Shown piece after piece: positions 38,101-50,549 of a stretch of 64,000 nucleotides of DNA. This DNA is from Sphagnum magellanicum (lineage: Eukaryota; Streptophyta; Sphagnopsida; Sphagnales; Sphagnaceae). The notes beneath the pieces were generated by a model. That model saw only the letters and a program-made list of their open reading frames with translations, made no database searches and was not told where the DNA came from. The position numbers were made by a program, and so were the translations under genes. Location of the stretch: assembly GCA_021904315.1 (NCBI GenBank), contig CM038925.1, positions 808,501-872,500 of the forward strand, written 5' to 3'. How positions within the stretch are numbered: the first letter of the stretch is position 1; each line of letters begins with the position of its first letter.

Positions 38101-41100
38101 TTCGCTTTGAGGCCCGTTGTTGCATACGACTTTCAACCAAAACCTTGAATTAGGCATATACTTATATTTCATCATCCAAGACCATGTTTGGTGCTTATGT
38201 TTGTGGATAGTTGATAGTTGCATGTTACCAAATGCTACCAAATCGCAAATTTGCAAACATGGTGGTAGTTAAGTTGGAGTTATTGTTCACTCCGTTGTGC
38301 ACCTCTCCATTTGATGTAGTTGCTACCAAAAGGTCTAGCATATGATGTGGGGTCACTGGATGTGCCAACAATTTCATCATGAACATCTCAATTGTCACAT
38401 TCAATTACTCAATGTCCTAAGCTTGTGTATCACATGATTCTAACAACTTGGCATATTGCTTTTACATTTCAACCCAATTTGATTCAATGACCCCAATCCG
38501 AGATGATAACATGCCAAGATTAGATCCTTGCTACACATTCCAACATTGATTTTTGGAACACATATTTTCCGCACCATCATCATCCACACCTAATAGGGCA
38601 AAGGCCCACATAACCCCAATTTGATCTCAAAAATCATCTACCTACTTACACTTAAATGGCTTCAAGCATTATATGGAATCTTCAAGTTCATCATCTCATG
38701 ATTAGCCTCATCTCAAACTACACATAACACTCATGATTATGGTTATAATGTACTCACCAGATTCCCATGTGTCCCTACCAAGTTTAGCCTTGCCCCTACC
38801 ATCTCAAACAGTGAAAGGCTTTTGAAGTGCCTTGGATTTATGCACACATCATATTGAGGCTATTTAATTTATCTATGCACACAGAAAGATGCATCCAACA
38901 ACACAAAAATGTGGGAGTGTAAGGACTTATTAGGTTAACTTTTGCTAGAACATTTTGTCGCCACATCCAAATGTGTTTACCTTACCTACTACACCCCATG
39001 CACCAATAAATTGTGACCTCTTTATTTCAAAAATTTCCACAATTTTCTAATGTTGCTTGTCTGATGTCACATGTTGTAAAGGCATTTCATTGGTTTGATT
39101 ATTTTCAACTAGTTGATTTGGAGTAGTATTTTCAAGGAATCTAACCTAATTACTTTACAATGGTTCCCTAGGTCTTGTAATGGTTAGTTAGTCAATTTTC
39201 ACTATGTTGTAGTTGTTTCACGGTTTCAACAAATAAATCACATAAATGCTCTTCCTTTTGCTAGTATGCTACTCTTTTGGCTTTAATTGTTTCTCGATCT
39301 TTCAACACCTGTTGCTCTAGTTGTTGGCTATGAGGAGTGATAGCAACTACCACATTTATTGGAACATTATCAGTTTAAGAAGCTTACATGCCACTGTACT
39401 AAAACTAAAAAGTTTGGTTCTCAACATATATGTATTTCAGTTTTCCCAGGATAATCTCCAAATTGATAATCAACATTAAAACATATAATACAAGGATAAT
39501 GTAAAGGTATTTTAATAGGTTCAATAGGTTATGCATTAGATCATGTTATAGGCTTTATAGAATTGATTGTGGCGGTTTATACTACTACAACTTCTTTCTT
39601 CTAGAATATGACCTATTTTACTACAATTAGTATGTGTAGATGTAGGTTTAGCTATAACATGTATTACAATATTAGACATAATTTTGTTAGCTTTTGGTGT
39701 GGTTAGTAACTAGAGCACTGTAATTCAAATTAATAGGTCCGCTTTCTTAATCACAAACTACAACGGCTTCCTTGTGTTCAATCAGTGTATCTTGTTTCAT
39801 TGCCATTGTTAATATGAGGAAAGGTAATAGTCCTATTCTAAAAACAATAGTGAGGAAAACATCTATTGTTTTAACTTGTAAACAATTAGCTATTTCAATA
39901 GGCATTCATAGTAAACTTGAACACATTTAGTAGTTTGTTGTTGAATGTTTTGTAATTACATGTAGACCTCCTCATCATTCTTCACAGGGTCCAAGCAAAA
40001 TAAAATAAACCAAATGCTCATCCTTGTTGCTAAAGTAAAAATGCCCAAAAAATATATTTTGAAAACTTAGGCGGGAGAAAGTTCATAAGGATAGCTAATA
40101 CTTAGAGGGGGATGGGGTAAGGGGCAAGATGTGTTGCTCATTCATTATCTAGGAGAGGAAAGGTAATCGAGTGCATAGAAACTTGAAAAAACTTGTTGTT
40201 TTTACTGGGGGAACATTATAAAAACTAATAATCCACCATCGTGAAATCCAGGTCAAGCACTACCAAATTGCAGAAAATTTTTCTTTTCCCTCCTTTCCCT
40301 CTTCATTTTTCCCACTACATTTTTGTGATTATTGTGTTTATGCATGAAAGATTTTGAACAAAATTAAAGGTGTACTTGAAAATTTTGTTGAAGAAATCAA
40401 CATTTGTGTTCCTTGTTCAAAATTGGAGTGTAACAATTTATTTCAAGCACCCTTGAGCTTTTGTTTTTGTAGTAGGAAGGTGATTGGTAATTCGTCAATG
40501 CTTGAATTGCTCTTGTATGAGTAGACCTTGGACATTTCATCTTTTCAAAGCTTCAAAATTGGGGTTGGTTATTTGTTTGATGTGCAACACAAGTGGATAA
40601 ATAGGACGTCTATGGTTTTACTTCCATTATTGTTAGATTGAAGAACTGCAAATTCTTTGTCATTCTAATGTTAATGCTATTATGGGGCAGAATTTGAAGT
40701 TGTAATTGGACAAGAGTTGATAAGTGTAGGATTCTTTCTAATGATTCCTAGGTTTAAATCGACATTGAAACTTCCTTGAGTATTCCATTTTATGCCATTT
40801 TGCATGAATCTTTGTTTAGATGTCAACCATTAGCCAACATTTACATCTTGTATGAAGTTTAAACTAAGCAATTCAAAATTGGGAATCTTTTATTTTTGTG
40901 ACCTAGAACTTTTGGGTTATTAAGGGGGTAGGATGAATACATGATTTTGGATGAACAAGGCATTTAGCATAAGCATTGATTAGGGAACTTTGTTAGTTTG
41001 AATTTTGAATTATTGTTGGTTTTGAATCATGATGAGGATTAGGGATTGCCCAAAGGGAAAGGTTCTTGAGTGAATTCTATGTTCATTTTGTTGTGTGAAT

Positions 41101-41490
41101 TTTATGTAGTATGAAAATATGACGAAATGAATTGTAATCTTGTTTCTAGAGTTTTTTACAATGTATTTTGAAGTGCAGATTTTGGTTATATGTAATAACC
41201 ATGAATATGATGTTTTAATGAATGGTAGTGTTAAGTATGTTGAAAATTAAGGCAGGAATAATGAATGTATGCATGTGAAATGCAAATATGTTGTTATAGT
41301 GGTGTGAATATTCTGCAAGAATTAAATTTCACTTTTACCATTTGGCAACCATCTTGCGGGGAATTTTTTTTTTTTTTTTTCTTTCAGTAATGGGAAGGTT
41401 TTCTACAAATTTTGTTCTATATTGTAGATGAGAGTGTTTGGATGAGTAATGCTGTTTTTTTTTCAATTCAAAATTAAAAAGGGTACATTA
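38101..41490. other. Mobile-element-derived DNA without a readable gene
   Basis: Around 39170-39350 the minus strand gives a broken coiled-coil-like stretch (QQLEQQVLKDRETIKAKR), perhaps a further part of the decayed element gene. 40915-41350 resembles segments at 30.05 and 33.69 kb and may be an LTR preceding the gag. No intact gene is seen. Confidence 0.35.
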
Positions 41491-41499
41491 GAAAGTATC

Positions 41500-42496
41500 A
41501 AAGGTTTAAGCGATTAACGCCATAAGAACTATAGAGCAATTTACAAACTCTAAAGACAAAAATTGTGAAATAAGATGGATCGGATGGTGACCCAAAAATT
41601 TTGAGCGACAATTGAACTTGGAAGCAAGTTGACAAATTATTGAACGACAGATAGATGACAATCTTGAATATGGAAAGGTGTATGCAAGGCTTACAAAAAC
41701 CCCATATCGGAATCTAATGTTGGACAAATGAGTTCTAAAAATAGAGGAAAGACCTAAAGGTCACATGTCGTTTCTACCACAAGAGGTGTTATGGTGTGAA
41801 ATATGGACTAGAATTCTTCAGAAAAGGCACAATTACCGACAATGATTTCCATGAAGAAAGATATGTTCGACTACTCACCCAAATAAGTGGGTATAGTATA
41901 CTTTTCAATCGCAATATGTGGTTCAGAGTTGAAGAGATCAAAACAAAGTAGGGGTTTTTACAATACATGATCAATTGTAGGAAATCTCAAGTCCAAAGTT
42001 AGTGAATAGCCAAGGAAGGGATGTTATAGGAGGTATACAACTCAGGTTTGTGTATCAATTTTCATCTCCAGATTACTATTAACCAATGGAAGATTGTTAG
42101 GTGGAAGAAAAAACAAATATTAATGTGGTTAAAGAGATTCAAAAAAATTACCTACGATCATTTGAGTATCCAAAGGCATAGGTGTATGTGTTAGATGAAG
42201 TACCATAGTCATATTCACATCAAGGGAATCCAAAATTGGATCAACCAAAATACATACTCAAAACACAAAATCATGAATCTATGGATTCAGAAATGGTCAG
42301 ATTATATCAAGGGTTTGTTCATTTTGTGAGGAAAGACATCTAATCATGGATTTTCCTTTTGTGCCTTTTCACATCAAAGTGGGTATTCCTAAACATGTGG
42401 AATTACAAAATTTGGTAAGAGCATTAATGGATCAAACACAAGCACAAGAACCAAGAATTCTTATAATTTAGAATAGATTGAGAAACATGGAATTAG
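41500..42496 (+). pseudogene. Retrotransposon gag remnant, first part
   Basis: Broken plus-strand frames read ERQLNLEAS, QIIERQIDDNLEYGKVYAR, YGLEFFRKGTITDNDFHEER and later FCEERHLIMDFPFVPFHIKV then HVELQNLVRALMDQ. The CxxC...H part looks like a damaged zinc knuckle. The frame runs up to the CACTA element at 42497 and resumes on its far side. I recognise the general retroelement style but cannot name the family. Confidence 0.5.
42494..42496. other. Target-site duplication, left (TAG)
   Basis: TAG directly precedes CACTACTAGG. The same TAG follows the right end at 44931-44933, as expected for the 3-bp duplication of CACTA elements. Confidence 0.85.
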
Positions 42497-42839
42497 CACT
42501 ACTAGGAAATGCGTCCTAGTTCACTCTGGGTTTCACTAGATTTTTGAGTGAAATTGGACATTTTCACCTAGTGAAATTGTTTAACCCCCTAGTGACCGGG
42601 GACCAATTGCTACGGACAATGACTTGTTTCACTAATACCCAGTGAAACAAGGTTATTTTCAAGTGAAATACAAATTTACCAAACCATTCACTTGCTAGTT
42701 AATTAACTAACCAGTATGAAAATTAATTAAATTTTAATTATTTAATATAAAATATTATTGATAATTTCATGATTTTTAAAGCCTATTATTTATTGACATG
42801 TGTCACTACCTACGCTAGGTTAAAAACCTAAACTAGGTA

Positions 42840-43010
42840 GGTAGGCCATGTAATCAACCTAGGCACCTAGTTTAGGAATTCGATAGGAGAATATTTGGTC
42901 AACATACCATTGTTGACCACACACAACACCGCCCATGAGGTTTGATCCCTTGACCTTTGGAATGGGGGCAAGCCACCATACCATCAAGCCACCACACTTG
43001 TTGTGATAAT
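42840..43010 (-). mobile_element. tRNA-derived SINE-like segment inside the CACTA element
   Basis: On the minus strand, GGTGGCTTGATGGTATGGTG followed by GGTCAAGGGATCAAACC resembles the A and B boxes of a tRNA-derived SINE. It is the better preserved of the two copies in the window. Confidence 0.5.
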
Positions 43011-43299
43011 ATTTTACATTACATTTTATTTATCAAATACTTCAGTTTAAACATTAAAAAGACATAGACTTTAAAAATTCATATCTTATTGAGATTTTGT
43101 TCAAATGAAATGATTCGAGTTTACTTTTTTTCAAAATTCAATAATGTACATAATTACATTTATTTCCTTTTGAAAGTTTAAAATCATTTGAACAAAAAAA
43201 AAGTTGAATATCATTATTCAATAACATTTCAGTGACCATTCTTTTGAAAAAAAAAAGGTTTAATAAATGGATTTTTTTGTTAATATAATAATACTACCT

Positions 43300-44340
43300 A
43301 TGTTAAGCTACTTTCAATTATTATATGACTATTTTTCATTAATTTAAATTATTTCACCCTATGTTATTTACGGCTATTTATGGTTATTTTCAATTATTTT
43401 TGGTTATTTTTGGCTATTTCACCCAAGGCTACTTTTGGTTATTCTAAGTTATTTTTTATTATTTTAACTTATTTCAACTTAGGTTATTTTCAGCTATTGT
43501 AAGTTTTTTTGGTTATTCTATGTTGTTTTTGGCTATTATAAATTATTTCAATTTAGACTATTTGTAGTTATTATAAATTACTTTTGGCTATTTTAACTTA
43601 TTTCAACTTAGGTTATTTTCAATTATTGTAAGTTTTTTTATTTATTCTATGTTATTTTTGGCTATTGTAAATTATTTCAATTTAGACTACTTGTAGCTAT
43701 TATAAGTTACTTTTGATTATTGAAAGTTATTTCACTTTAAATTATTTTTGGCAATCCTAAGCAATTATAATATATGGCTATTAGTTGTTCTTTTATTAGT
43801 GTTATTGGTGGTTATTCTATTAATGGCCATTAGTAGTTATTCTATTGGTGGCTATTGGTGGCTATTATATTAATGGCTATTGGTGGCTATTATATTAATG
43901 GCTACTAGTGGCTATTTTATTAATGGCTACTAGTGGTTATTCTATTTATGGTTACAAGCGGTTATTCTATTAATGGCTACTACTGGTTATTCTATTAATG
44001 GTTATTCGTGATTAATCTATTAATGGCTATTGGTGGCTATTCTATTAATGATTATTTGTGATTAATTTATTAATGACTATTGGTGGCTATTCTATTAATG
44101 GCTATTCATGATTAATCTATTAATGGCTATTGATGGCTATTATATTAATGGCTTATTAATGGCTATTCTATTAATGGTTGTTGGTGGCTATTTTATAAAT
44201 GGTTATTAATGATTATTGTATTATAAGTTATTGTTGGTTATTATATGTTATATTACAACTATTGGTGATTATTGTATTATAAATTATTGTTTGATATTCT
44301 ATGTTATAATATCATAGGCTATTGCTAGTTATTATATTGT
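43300..44340. repeat. CTATT-type minisatellite of the CACTA family
   Basis: Units of about 30 bp, built from ATTAATGGCTATTGGTGG and GGTTATT words, repeat for about 1 kb. They are most regular between 43800 and 44200. Confidence 0.88.
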
Positions 44341-44933
44341 AGGGTATTTATAATTATTTTTCATAGGTTATTATTTTTTATTCTAAGTTATTTTTTTACC
44401 TTAAGTCATTATATTTTGTTTTAGATTATTTTAAAGTTATTATGCTTAGGATAAAATAATTTTAAATATAATTTGAAATAACATATATTAATTTTAAATA
44501 AAATAACTTAAAGTATAGCCTAAAGTTAATTGAATAATTTAATTTAAAATAATTTAAAAGCTTATAATAAACTAATTAAGATACTTTAAGGTAAAATAAC
44601 ATATAATAATTTAGGGCACAATAATTTATAAGAACATAAAATAACATAAAATATAAGTTAAAATAACTAAAGTAACTTAAAATAATATAGGGTATATCAT
44701 AAACTAACATAGATAAAATATTTTTAAAAACATGTAAATAAACCTATTTGCTATAGTAAATTGTAATAGTGAATTATGTTAATTAGTAATGAAACATGAT
44801 GTCTACATAATGATATTATAGTGAAAGAACTTTCACTAGGTGAAATCAGTAAAATGCAAGGAAGTTATTTCACTTTTAAGGTCCTATAGTGATTTAAGCT
44901 AGTAAATTACACCCCACTTTGGTAGTAGTGTAG

Positions 44934-45252
44934 GAAGCCAATTAGGACCATAGAGTCAACAGATTCATCCATTTGTTCATATTAGGAGTAAAGAACCAAA
45001 GGTGTACTCACATCCACATTCTACACCATGAAGGATACCATTGGGTAACCACAGATTGGAACATCGTTAGACTAGAGTCAATAAAACTTCACCAATTATG
45101 TTAGAAGCGGCAATTGTTGAAACCCAAAGACAACTTATTAGAATAGACATTATCTAATCATTGGATGTGGGTATAATAACCACAAAAGTTGAGACATTTG
45201 TTGCGCCTACCATGGATGTTGTTAAAAAAGGAATATTAATTGGATCTACAAC
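44934..45252 (+). pseudogene. Retrotransposon gag remnant, middle part
   Basis: This piece lies between the two CACTA elements. It reads GSQLGP at its start and LEAAIVETQRQLIRIDII in the middle, then MDVVKKGILIGST at its end, with in-frame stops. Both ends continue into gag pieces across the insertions. Confidence 0.5.
45250..45252. other. Target-site duplication, left (AAC)
   Basis: AAC directly precedes the CACTACTAGG terminus at 45253 and is repeated at 53110-53112, right after the far terminus. Confidence 0.85.
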
Positions 45253-45979
45253 CACTACTAGGAAAGTGTGGTGTAGTTCACTACGCTATTTCACTATGCA
45301 ACCATAAAAGTGAATTAAGTTCACTGTAATTTCACTACCCTTACCTTCATTGGTGAAAATGGTTCACTATATGGTGTAAATGTTTACTAAGGGTGAAGTT
45401 TGTTTACTAGGTTTTTTTTTTTAACATTATTAAAATGATTATTGAAAAATCTTTAGTTAATTGGGTTCAGGGCATCAATAAATTACTTAGTTAAATGTGC
45501 ATATTTTATGTATATATTCCCATTTCAAGCATTGATCATGTGTTTGATGATTATTTCCACATACATTTTTACTCTTGCTTTTGGGGGAGGGAAAAATTAT
45601 GGATGTGGTGGAAAAATAATGGCTTGACTTTCTTGTCCATGATATTATGGTAGCATGCAGAAGACAAAACCACTCATTCCCATGTGGGACATAATAAAAT
45701 ATGAAGCTTTTAAATCCTTAAGTTGTGAGATGTCCAACATATGCCAGGTCCACATTGAACTTTTGATGATGCACCAAATACATGTGTGAATGTGGACTAG
45801 CTAAGGCCATAGCCAAAATCACTACATGTTTGTTTTTCCTGCATAAACAGTAGGTTCAACATGGGTATTCAGTTGAGGTAAGTATTGTTGAGAGAGTCTA
45901 GATGCTGGCCATCATCTGTGAACAGGCGAAACACAACAGGCTTAGTGATTCTAACACAACAGGCCTCCTCGGGCCAGCA

Positions 45980-46150
45980 GCCCTTACATACATGTAGAAT
46001 GGGCTTGGTAGGCCTAGCCCTTATGTACTGTTGAATGGGACTGGTTGGGCTAGCCCTTATGTACTATGGAACAAGCTTCAGAGGGCCGAGCTTCATACTA
46101 TGGAACCAAGCCTCATAGAGCCAGCCCATATTTACTATGGAATGGGTATG
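45980..46150. repeat. Short tandem repeat with TAGCCCTTATGTACT units
   Basis: Four imperfect units of about 35-45 bp carry (C/T)TAGCCCTTATGTACT or CCAGCCCATATTTACT followed by GGAA(C/T). They lie inside the 7.86 kb element. Confidence 0.7.
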
Positions 46151-46537
46151 CTTTGCAAAGCACTTGCATGATTGGCAAACCTATTAATGCTTCGATTCTC
46201 CTGTAAGAGGGGCATGGAATCTTTTTACTTCCAACAAGCTATAAGTTCTGCCCACTAAAATAAAGGCCCCAAAGGAACTCCAGGAAACAGAAAATAACAC
46301 AATGATACTGGCAGAATTGACAAATATCCAACCACTTCAGTGCCTCAATTGGAGTTGGCATTTTCTTCTCACTGATTTTCTCATATTTCTACTTCTCAGT
46401 ACCTGCCTTTTTAACCTTTGCCAGGATAGACTGGCACAACCAACAACAGTAAAAGTGTTTCAAAGAAAACATCTATCATTGCAATAAAATCAACATCTTA
46501 GATGAAATTAGAAGAAAAAAACTTGGAACACACTAAC

Positions 46538-47770
46538 CTGCCCCGCAAGTAGTACATGAGCACATAGCCCAGAGACTCCAAGTCATCCTTTCTGCTCTGT
46601 TCTGAGAAACATACAAGCATCCATTATGGATAAATTGAGGTGAAACTTGTCACAGAGAACATCATTCTCAATCATACAACAAGTTCCTCAAAGAAGACTA
46701 TTATTCAGCTAGAAAAAAAGAATATTTTGAACAAGTTCAACATGGTTCCAACTGACCAATCCCAAGCTGTGTATTGATGCTGGCATAGCGGACGGTTCCT
46801 GTTAAGTTCTTGTTCTCCTTGGAAACATGCAACTAAATTAATTTTAACCAACACACCAGGAATAGAAATAAGTATTGCCCAGGCTAAAGTTCAACCAGAA
46901 ATGTTACATGTCAATGAACATAATGTGAACACACACACATGCAGCAAAATCCATAGGCAAAAGCTGCCTATATCATCAGTGAGGTCATCAGACAAGTTCT
47001 ACCAAATAGCAATTTGCAATTAACCCTGAAATAACCCTAACTTGTAAGGTATGTGTTGATGTGTTGTTGGATCACCATGCTTTTTGGCAAGACCAAAATC
47101 AATGACATAAACCTGCAAAAAAACCAGTTCTCGGCAACTAACAGGAGTGCACCCACTCAGCTGCCCGGACGCCCATTCTAATACCAACTCAAAATATAAG
47201 ACTCAATATAACCAATAGACTATGCTTTATTTGATACTTCAGCCAGTGCAACCTGATTTGCTCACCTCCCAAGCCCCATCAGGAAGTTATCAGGTTTGAT
47301 ATCTTAGTGAAGGAATCTTTTTGAGTGAACATACTCCACCCTATTGATCTACAAGGGAAACATCACTTTAGGCCTACTATTTTGCCAGTTCAGATGCTAA
47401 AATTTAACCCTCAAATTTCTCTACAAGCATTGGCATAAAATTTCAACAAAGGAAAGTTGCAACTTGATGCAGACCTAAGGAAATGCCAAACAATTTTCCG
47501 ACAACAAGGCCACCAAAAATGTATAAAGGAACTAATCATCACAGGATTGAGATAGAAGTAAAGAGACTGCTGCAAACAAACTTGCTGCAAATAACCTGCT
47601 AGCTGGTCTGCCAACATGAGCATAGTTTTCAAGGAGTCCGATTGCAAAAGTTGAACAGATCTTCAAGACTTCACCCCAACAAATCAAGAACCAAAACATT
47701 GTAGTCCCCCTCTATCCCAAACCACCTGATGTTTGGAATATCCCTGCTGGAGCATCACCACAACAGGACA
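46538..47770 (-). pseudogene. Captured fragment of a casein kinase 1-like gene
   Basis: Minus-strand exons in genomic order of the parent: about 47600-47760 (PNIRWFGIEGDYNVLVLDLL then SLEDLFNFCNR and LKTMLMLADQ), 47266-47348 (INRVEYVHSKRFLH, stop, DIKPDNFLMGLG), 47042-47112 ([20 protein letters not shown]), 46757-46817 (KENKNLTGTVRYASINTQLG) and 46538-46601 ([20 protein letters not shown]). These are unmistakable casein kinase 1 blocks. The arginine of HRD is a TAA stop, a second stop (TGA) replaces the proline of LGPSLED, and the first exon has frame shifts. The N-terminal lobe and C-terminal tail are absent. Introns are kept, so capture was from DNA, not from mRNA. Confidence 0.85.
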
Positions 47771-49083
47771 GTCAAGACCATCTTTCTTGGTATAGTCACA
47801 GAATATCTATACAATTTCAGATAAAATCCTAAAATAGTACTATAAAGCTAACCATTGCGTCAGTTCCAACCAAATCAAAACATACACAACAAGATGAGTG
47901 TAGTCATAACATTGTGAGTTTTACTGACAAAGTATCAACCATAATCTTTCCTAAACCTAAACCCTAAACCTGAAATTCAAGCATATTGAGCAATTGTGGT
48001 GCTAGATATTTGAGATCTTTCCTTCACATCCTAAAGCAATTGTGTGGCATTGCTTGCTAGCATTTTCAATTTGTGTGTTTGTGTGCCATTTGTGTTGTCC
48101 ATGTTGCAACTATGAAGCCGGAATAGGAGCATGAGTGAAGGAGTGAGCTCAATCAAGATCAAACAGTTGTTGAGCTTTTCAAGTGTGGAAATTTTGGTGA
48201 AGAAACAAAAAGAAGATGCCATGGAGGGAAGAGGAGGAGGAGCCACATGGATAGAGGAATGAGTGCTACTTGAGGAGGACAGGGTTTGTAAGGAATTAAG
48301 AAAGCCATTTGAGCTGCCATGAGGCCAAATGAATGGCATCTGGGATGGGGGGTGAAGATAATGTGGGTGGTGGTGCATGTTGTGGGAGTGGGTGGCCTTC
48401 TTGTCCTTGACTCTGACCTATACCATCTGAGTGTTTCCTACTCATGGTGGGCAGCAGGCAGTACTACCTGCTGTTGTTGGCCACTGTGGTTCAGTATTAT
48501 TGCACTGCAGGATCATCCCCTGGCTACTTAGCAGATTTGATAAATCAAGAGTATGACTTTGAAGCAAATGGAAGATTGGTGACAGATGACAGTGTAAGTG
48601 GGAAATTGGTTGCAGAAGCTAGGCAGAGTGTACAGGCATCTTCTGCAGATCCTGGTAGCAGCTGAGGGCTAGGTTGCTCCTCCTCCTCATCATCATCATC
48701 AAAAGGTGCAAAAACAAATGGTGATGGTTCACAAATTACACAAGCTAGTCCATTGCTTAAGAAGTCTTTTAATGTGAGGCGTGGGACTCCAAGTGTGTGT
48801 GACGCTTGAGCAGGTCATTTGATACTCGCCATCCATCTGATGGCAGTACCATGCAGTGCCCATATTGCCATCTATGGCAGCCATTGAGGACTAAACACTG
48901 CCATGATTGTCACAAGTGTGTACTGCGTTCCTGGTCCTATGGACGCGAAGATCCAGAGAAGAATATGCTGTGAACCTTGGACCTCGACACCCATTTGCAC
49001 CTTCTTCCTCTCGACCTCGAGATCCACTTGCACCTTCTTCCTCTCGACCCATTTGCACAAAGAAGAAGAAGAAGACGAAGGCA
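47771..49083. other. Unassigned captured DNA in the 7.86 kb element
   Basis: Several open frames occur on both strands (for example 48031-48378 minus and 48444-48665 plus), but none shows a domain I know. Base composition is more GC-rich than the transposon ends, so captured host sequence is likely. A doubled TTGCACCTTCTTCCTCTCGA lies near 48993-49050, just before the amidohydrolase start. Confidence 0.35.
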
Positions 49084-50549
49084 ATGGAGAAGAAGGAGGA
49101 CGAGGCGGTTTTGGAAGGCGAAGAAGCTGCTGAAGAAACAAGGCTGCTGCTACACAGTGCATGTATAGTGACCATGGGTCCTGATGCCGTAGTTTACAAG
49201 GACGGAGCTCTGCTCATCACTGGTGGCAACATCACTGCAATCGGCAAAACGGAAGCGATGCTGGCGCAGTATGGATCATCATCCCAAGTACATGATTTGT
49301 CAGGTCGCTGGATTCTGCCTGGTAAAAAGCTTCAACACCCATCATCAAAATCCCATCACAAACTCTGCTCCTTTTTGTCTTGAAGCATCAGCAAGCTTGA
49401 AGGAAGCTGAGAATTCTTAAGACACAAATCTGCTTCCATTCTTAGAGACCATTAGTCTGAAGCTCTTTTCAAATCTCTTCCCAGAGAAAGTGGCAGAGAA
49501 TCAACCAGACAAGAGACCACAGGGATCCTGTCTGTGTGGAACTTTGAGTGATGATGCTGATGATGATGCCCAGTTTCTAATGATGAAGATGTGCAAGAAG
49601 ACCTCTTTCTGATTTTCAATTCTTGGGTTGCAAGAGAGACTTGGCAGGGTTGATCAACACACATGTGCATACTTCACAACAACTCGGCCGAGGGATTGCT
49701 GATGACGTTGACTTGCTCACCTGGTTGCATGGTCGCATTTGGCCATATGAGTCACACATGACAGAGGAGGATTCCTATCTCTCCACATTACTCTGTGGCA
49801 TTGAGCTTATCCACTCTGGGGTAGGCACCCCAACTCCACAGCTCTTATACATAGAGAGCATTTAGAATAAACACATTATTCCTTGAGCTCTGGCTGCATC
49901 AGATCTTTATCAAGGAATATGTGGAGCCATTGATGCAGCTAGTTTGTGCAGGTGTCGGGATGTGGCAGAGCTTTCTTTTCATATGGTGTGTGGATGTTGT
50001 TGGGGTGGTGGTCAGGTGACATGTTTTGCAGAAGCAGGCGGACAACATGTACCAAGAATGGCCCGTGCAGTTCAGAGACTTGGAATTCGTGCTTGTCTTG
50101 CATGCTCAACTATGGACAGTGGAGAAGGATTGCTTAAACTATGGGCTGCAGAGACCACAGATTCCTGTTTGCAGGTCAGAGATCTGTCATGGTTATTCCA
50201 TGTTTGTAACATCCCCTGATCCTTGCTTGGTTTACACTTTGTATGTCAATCGGTCAGGATTTTAGTTAAAGATTGAATGGATACTCTTCATCATCTTGCC
50301 GGCATGATGATGATGTTTTGTTCCAGAAATCCCTTCATGAAAAGTGAGTTGAGAATATCAGGGCTTGCTTACTTGCTTGCTTGTGGTGGGATATGGATGT
50401 GCAGATTCAGGAAGATCTGTTTGAACAATATCATGGAAGTGCTGGAGGTCGTATCAGAATCTGGTATGGACTTCGCCAAATTCTGAATGCTTTAGACTCT
50501 CTGTTGCTCAGAACTAAAGCTGCAGCTGATAAGCATAAAACTGGTATCC
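49084..50549 (+). pseudogene. Captured 5' fragment of an amidohydrolase gene
   Basis: Plus-strand exons: about 49084-49321 (start MEKKEDEAVLEGEEAAEETR, then LLHSACIVTMGPDAVVYKDG and GRWILPG), about 49649-49819 (GLINTHVHTSQQLGRGIADD to IELIHSG), about 50016-50174 (VTCFAEAGGQHVPRMARAVQ to TTDSCLQ) and about 50405-50549 (IQEDLFEQYHGSAGGRIRIW to TGIHM). This is the N-terminal half of a metal-dependent amidohydrolase of the MTA/SAH deaminase-like group, with the first metal motif HVH. Exons are open and splice sites look normal. The next exon, beginning HVAE in relatives, and the rest of the barrel are missing, so no active enzyme could result. Confidence 0.8.

Larger units (their letters stand above)
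42497..44930. mobile_element. Non-autonomous CACTA element, 2.43 kb
   Basis: The left end CACTACTAGGAAATGCGTCC and the right end (reverse complement CACTACTACCAAAGTGGGG) form CACTA termini, with TAG on both sides. Subterminal zones are rich in TTCACTAG and CTAGTGAA words. The middle holds the minisatellite and a SINE-like segment. It has no transposase. Removing it rejoins the gag frame (NMEL to GSQLGP), which shows that it inserted into the retroelement. It is the inverted relative of 27653-29716. Confidence 0.9.

Noticed and set aside
41506..41974. Minus-strand frames of 73 and 61 codons
   Set aside because: The plus strand gives the retroelement-like reading here; these are antisense shadows.
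43300..44340. Regularly spaced repeat that might be read as a CRISPR array
   Set aside because: Units are degenerate, there are no unique spacers, and the context is a plant CACTA element.
48872..49175. Overlapping open frames rich in serine, lysine and arginine on both strands
   Set aside because: They are shadows of the amidohydrolase first exon and of the short CTTCTTCCTC repeats before it.
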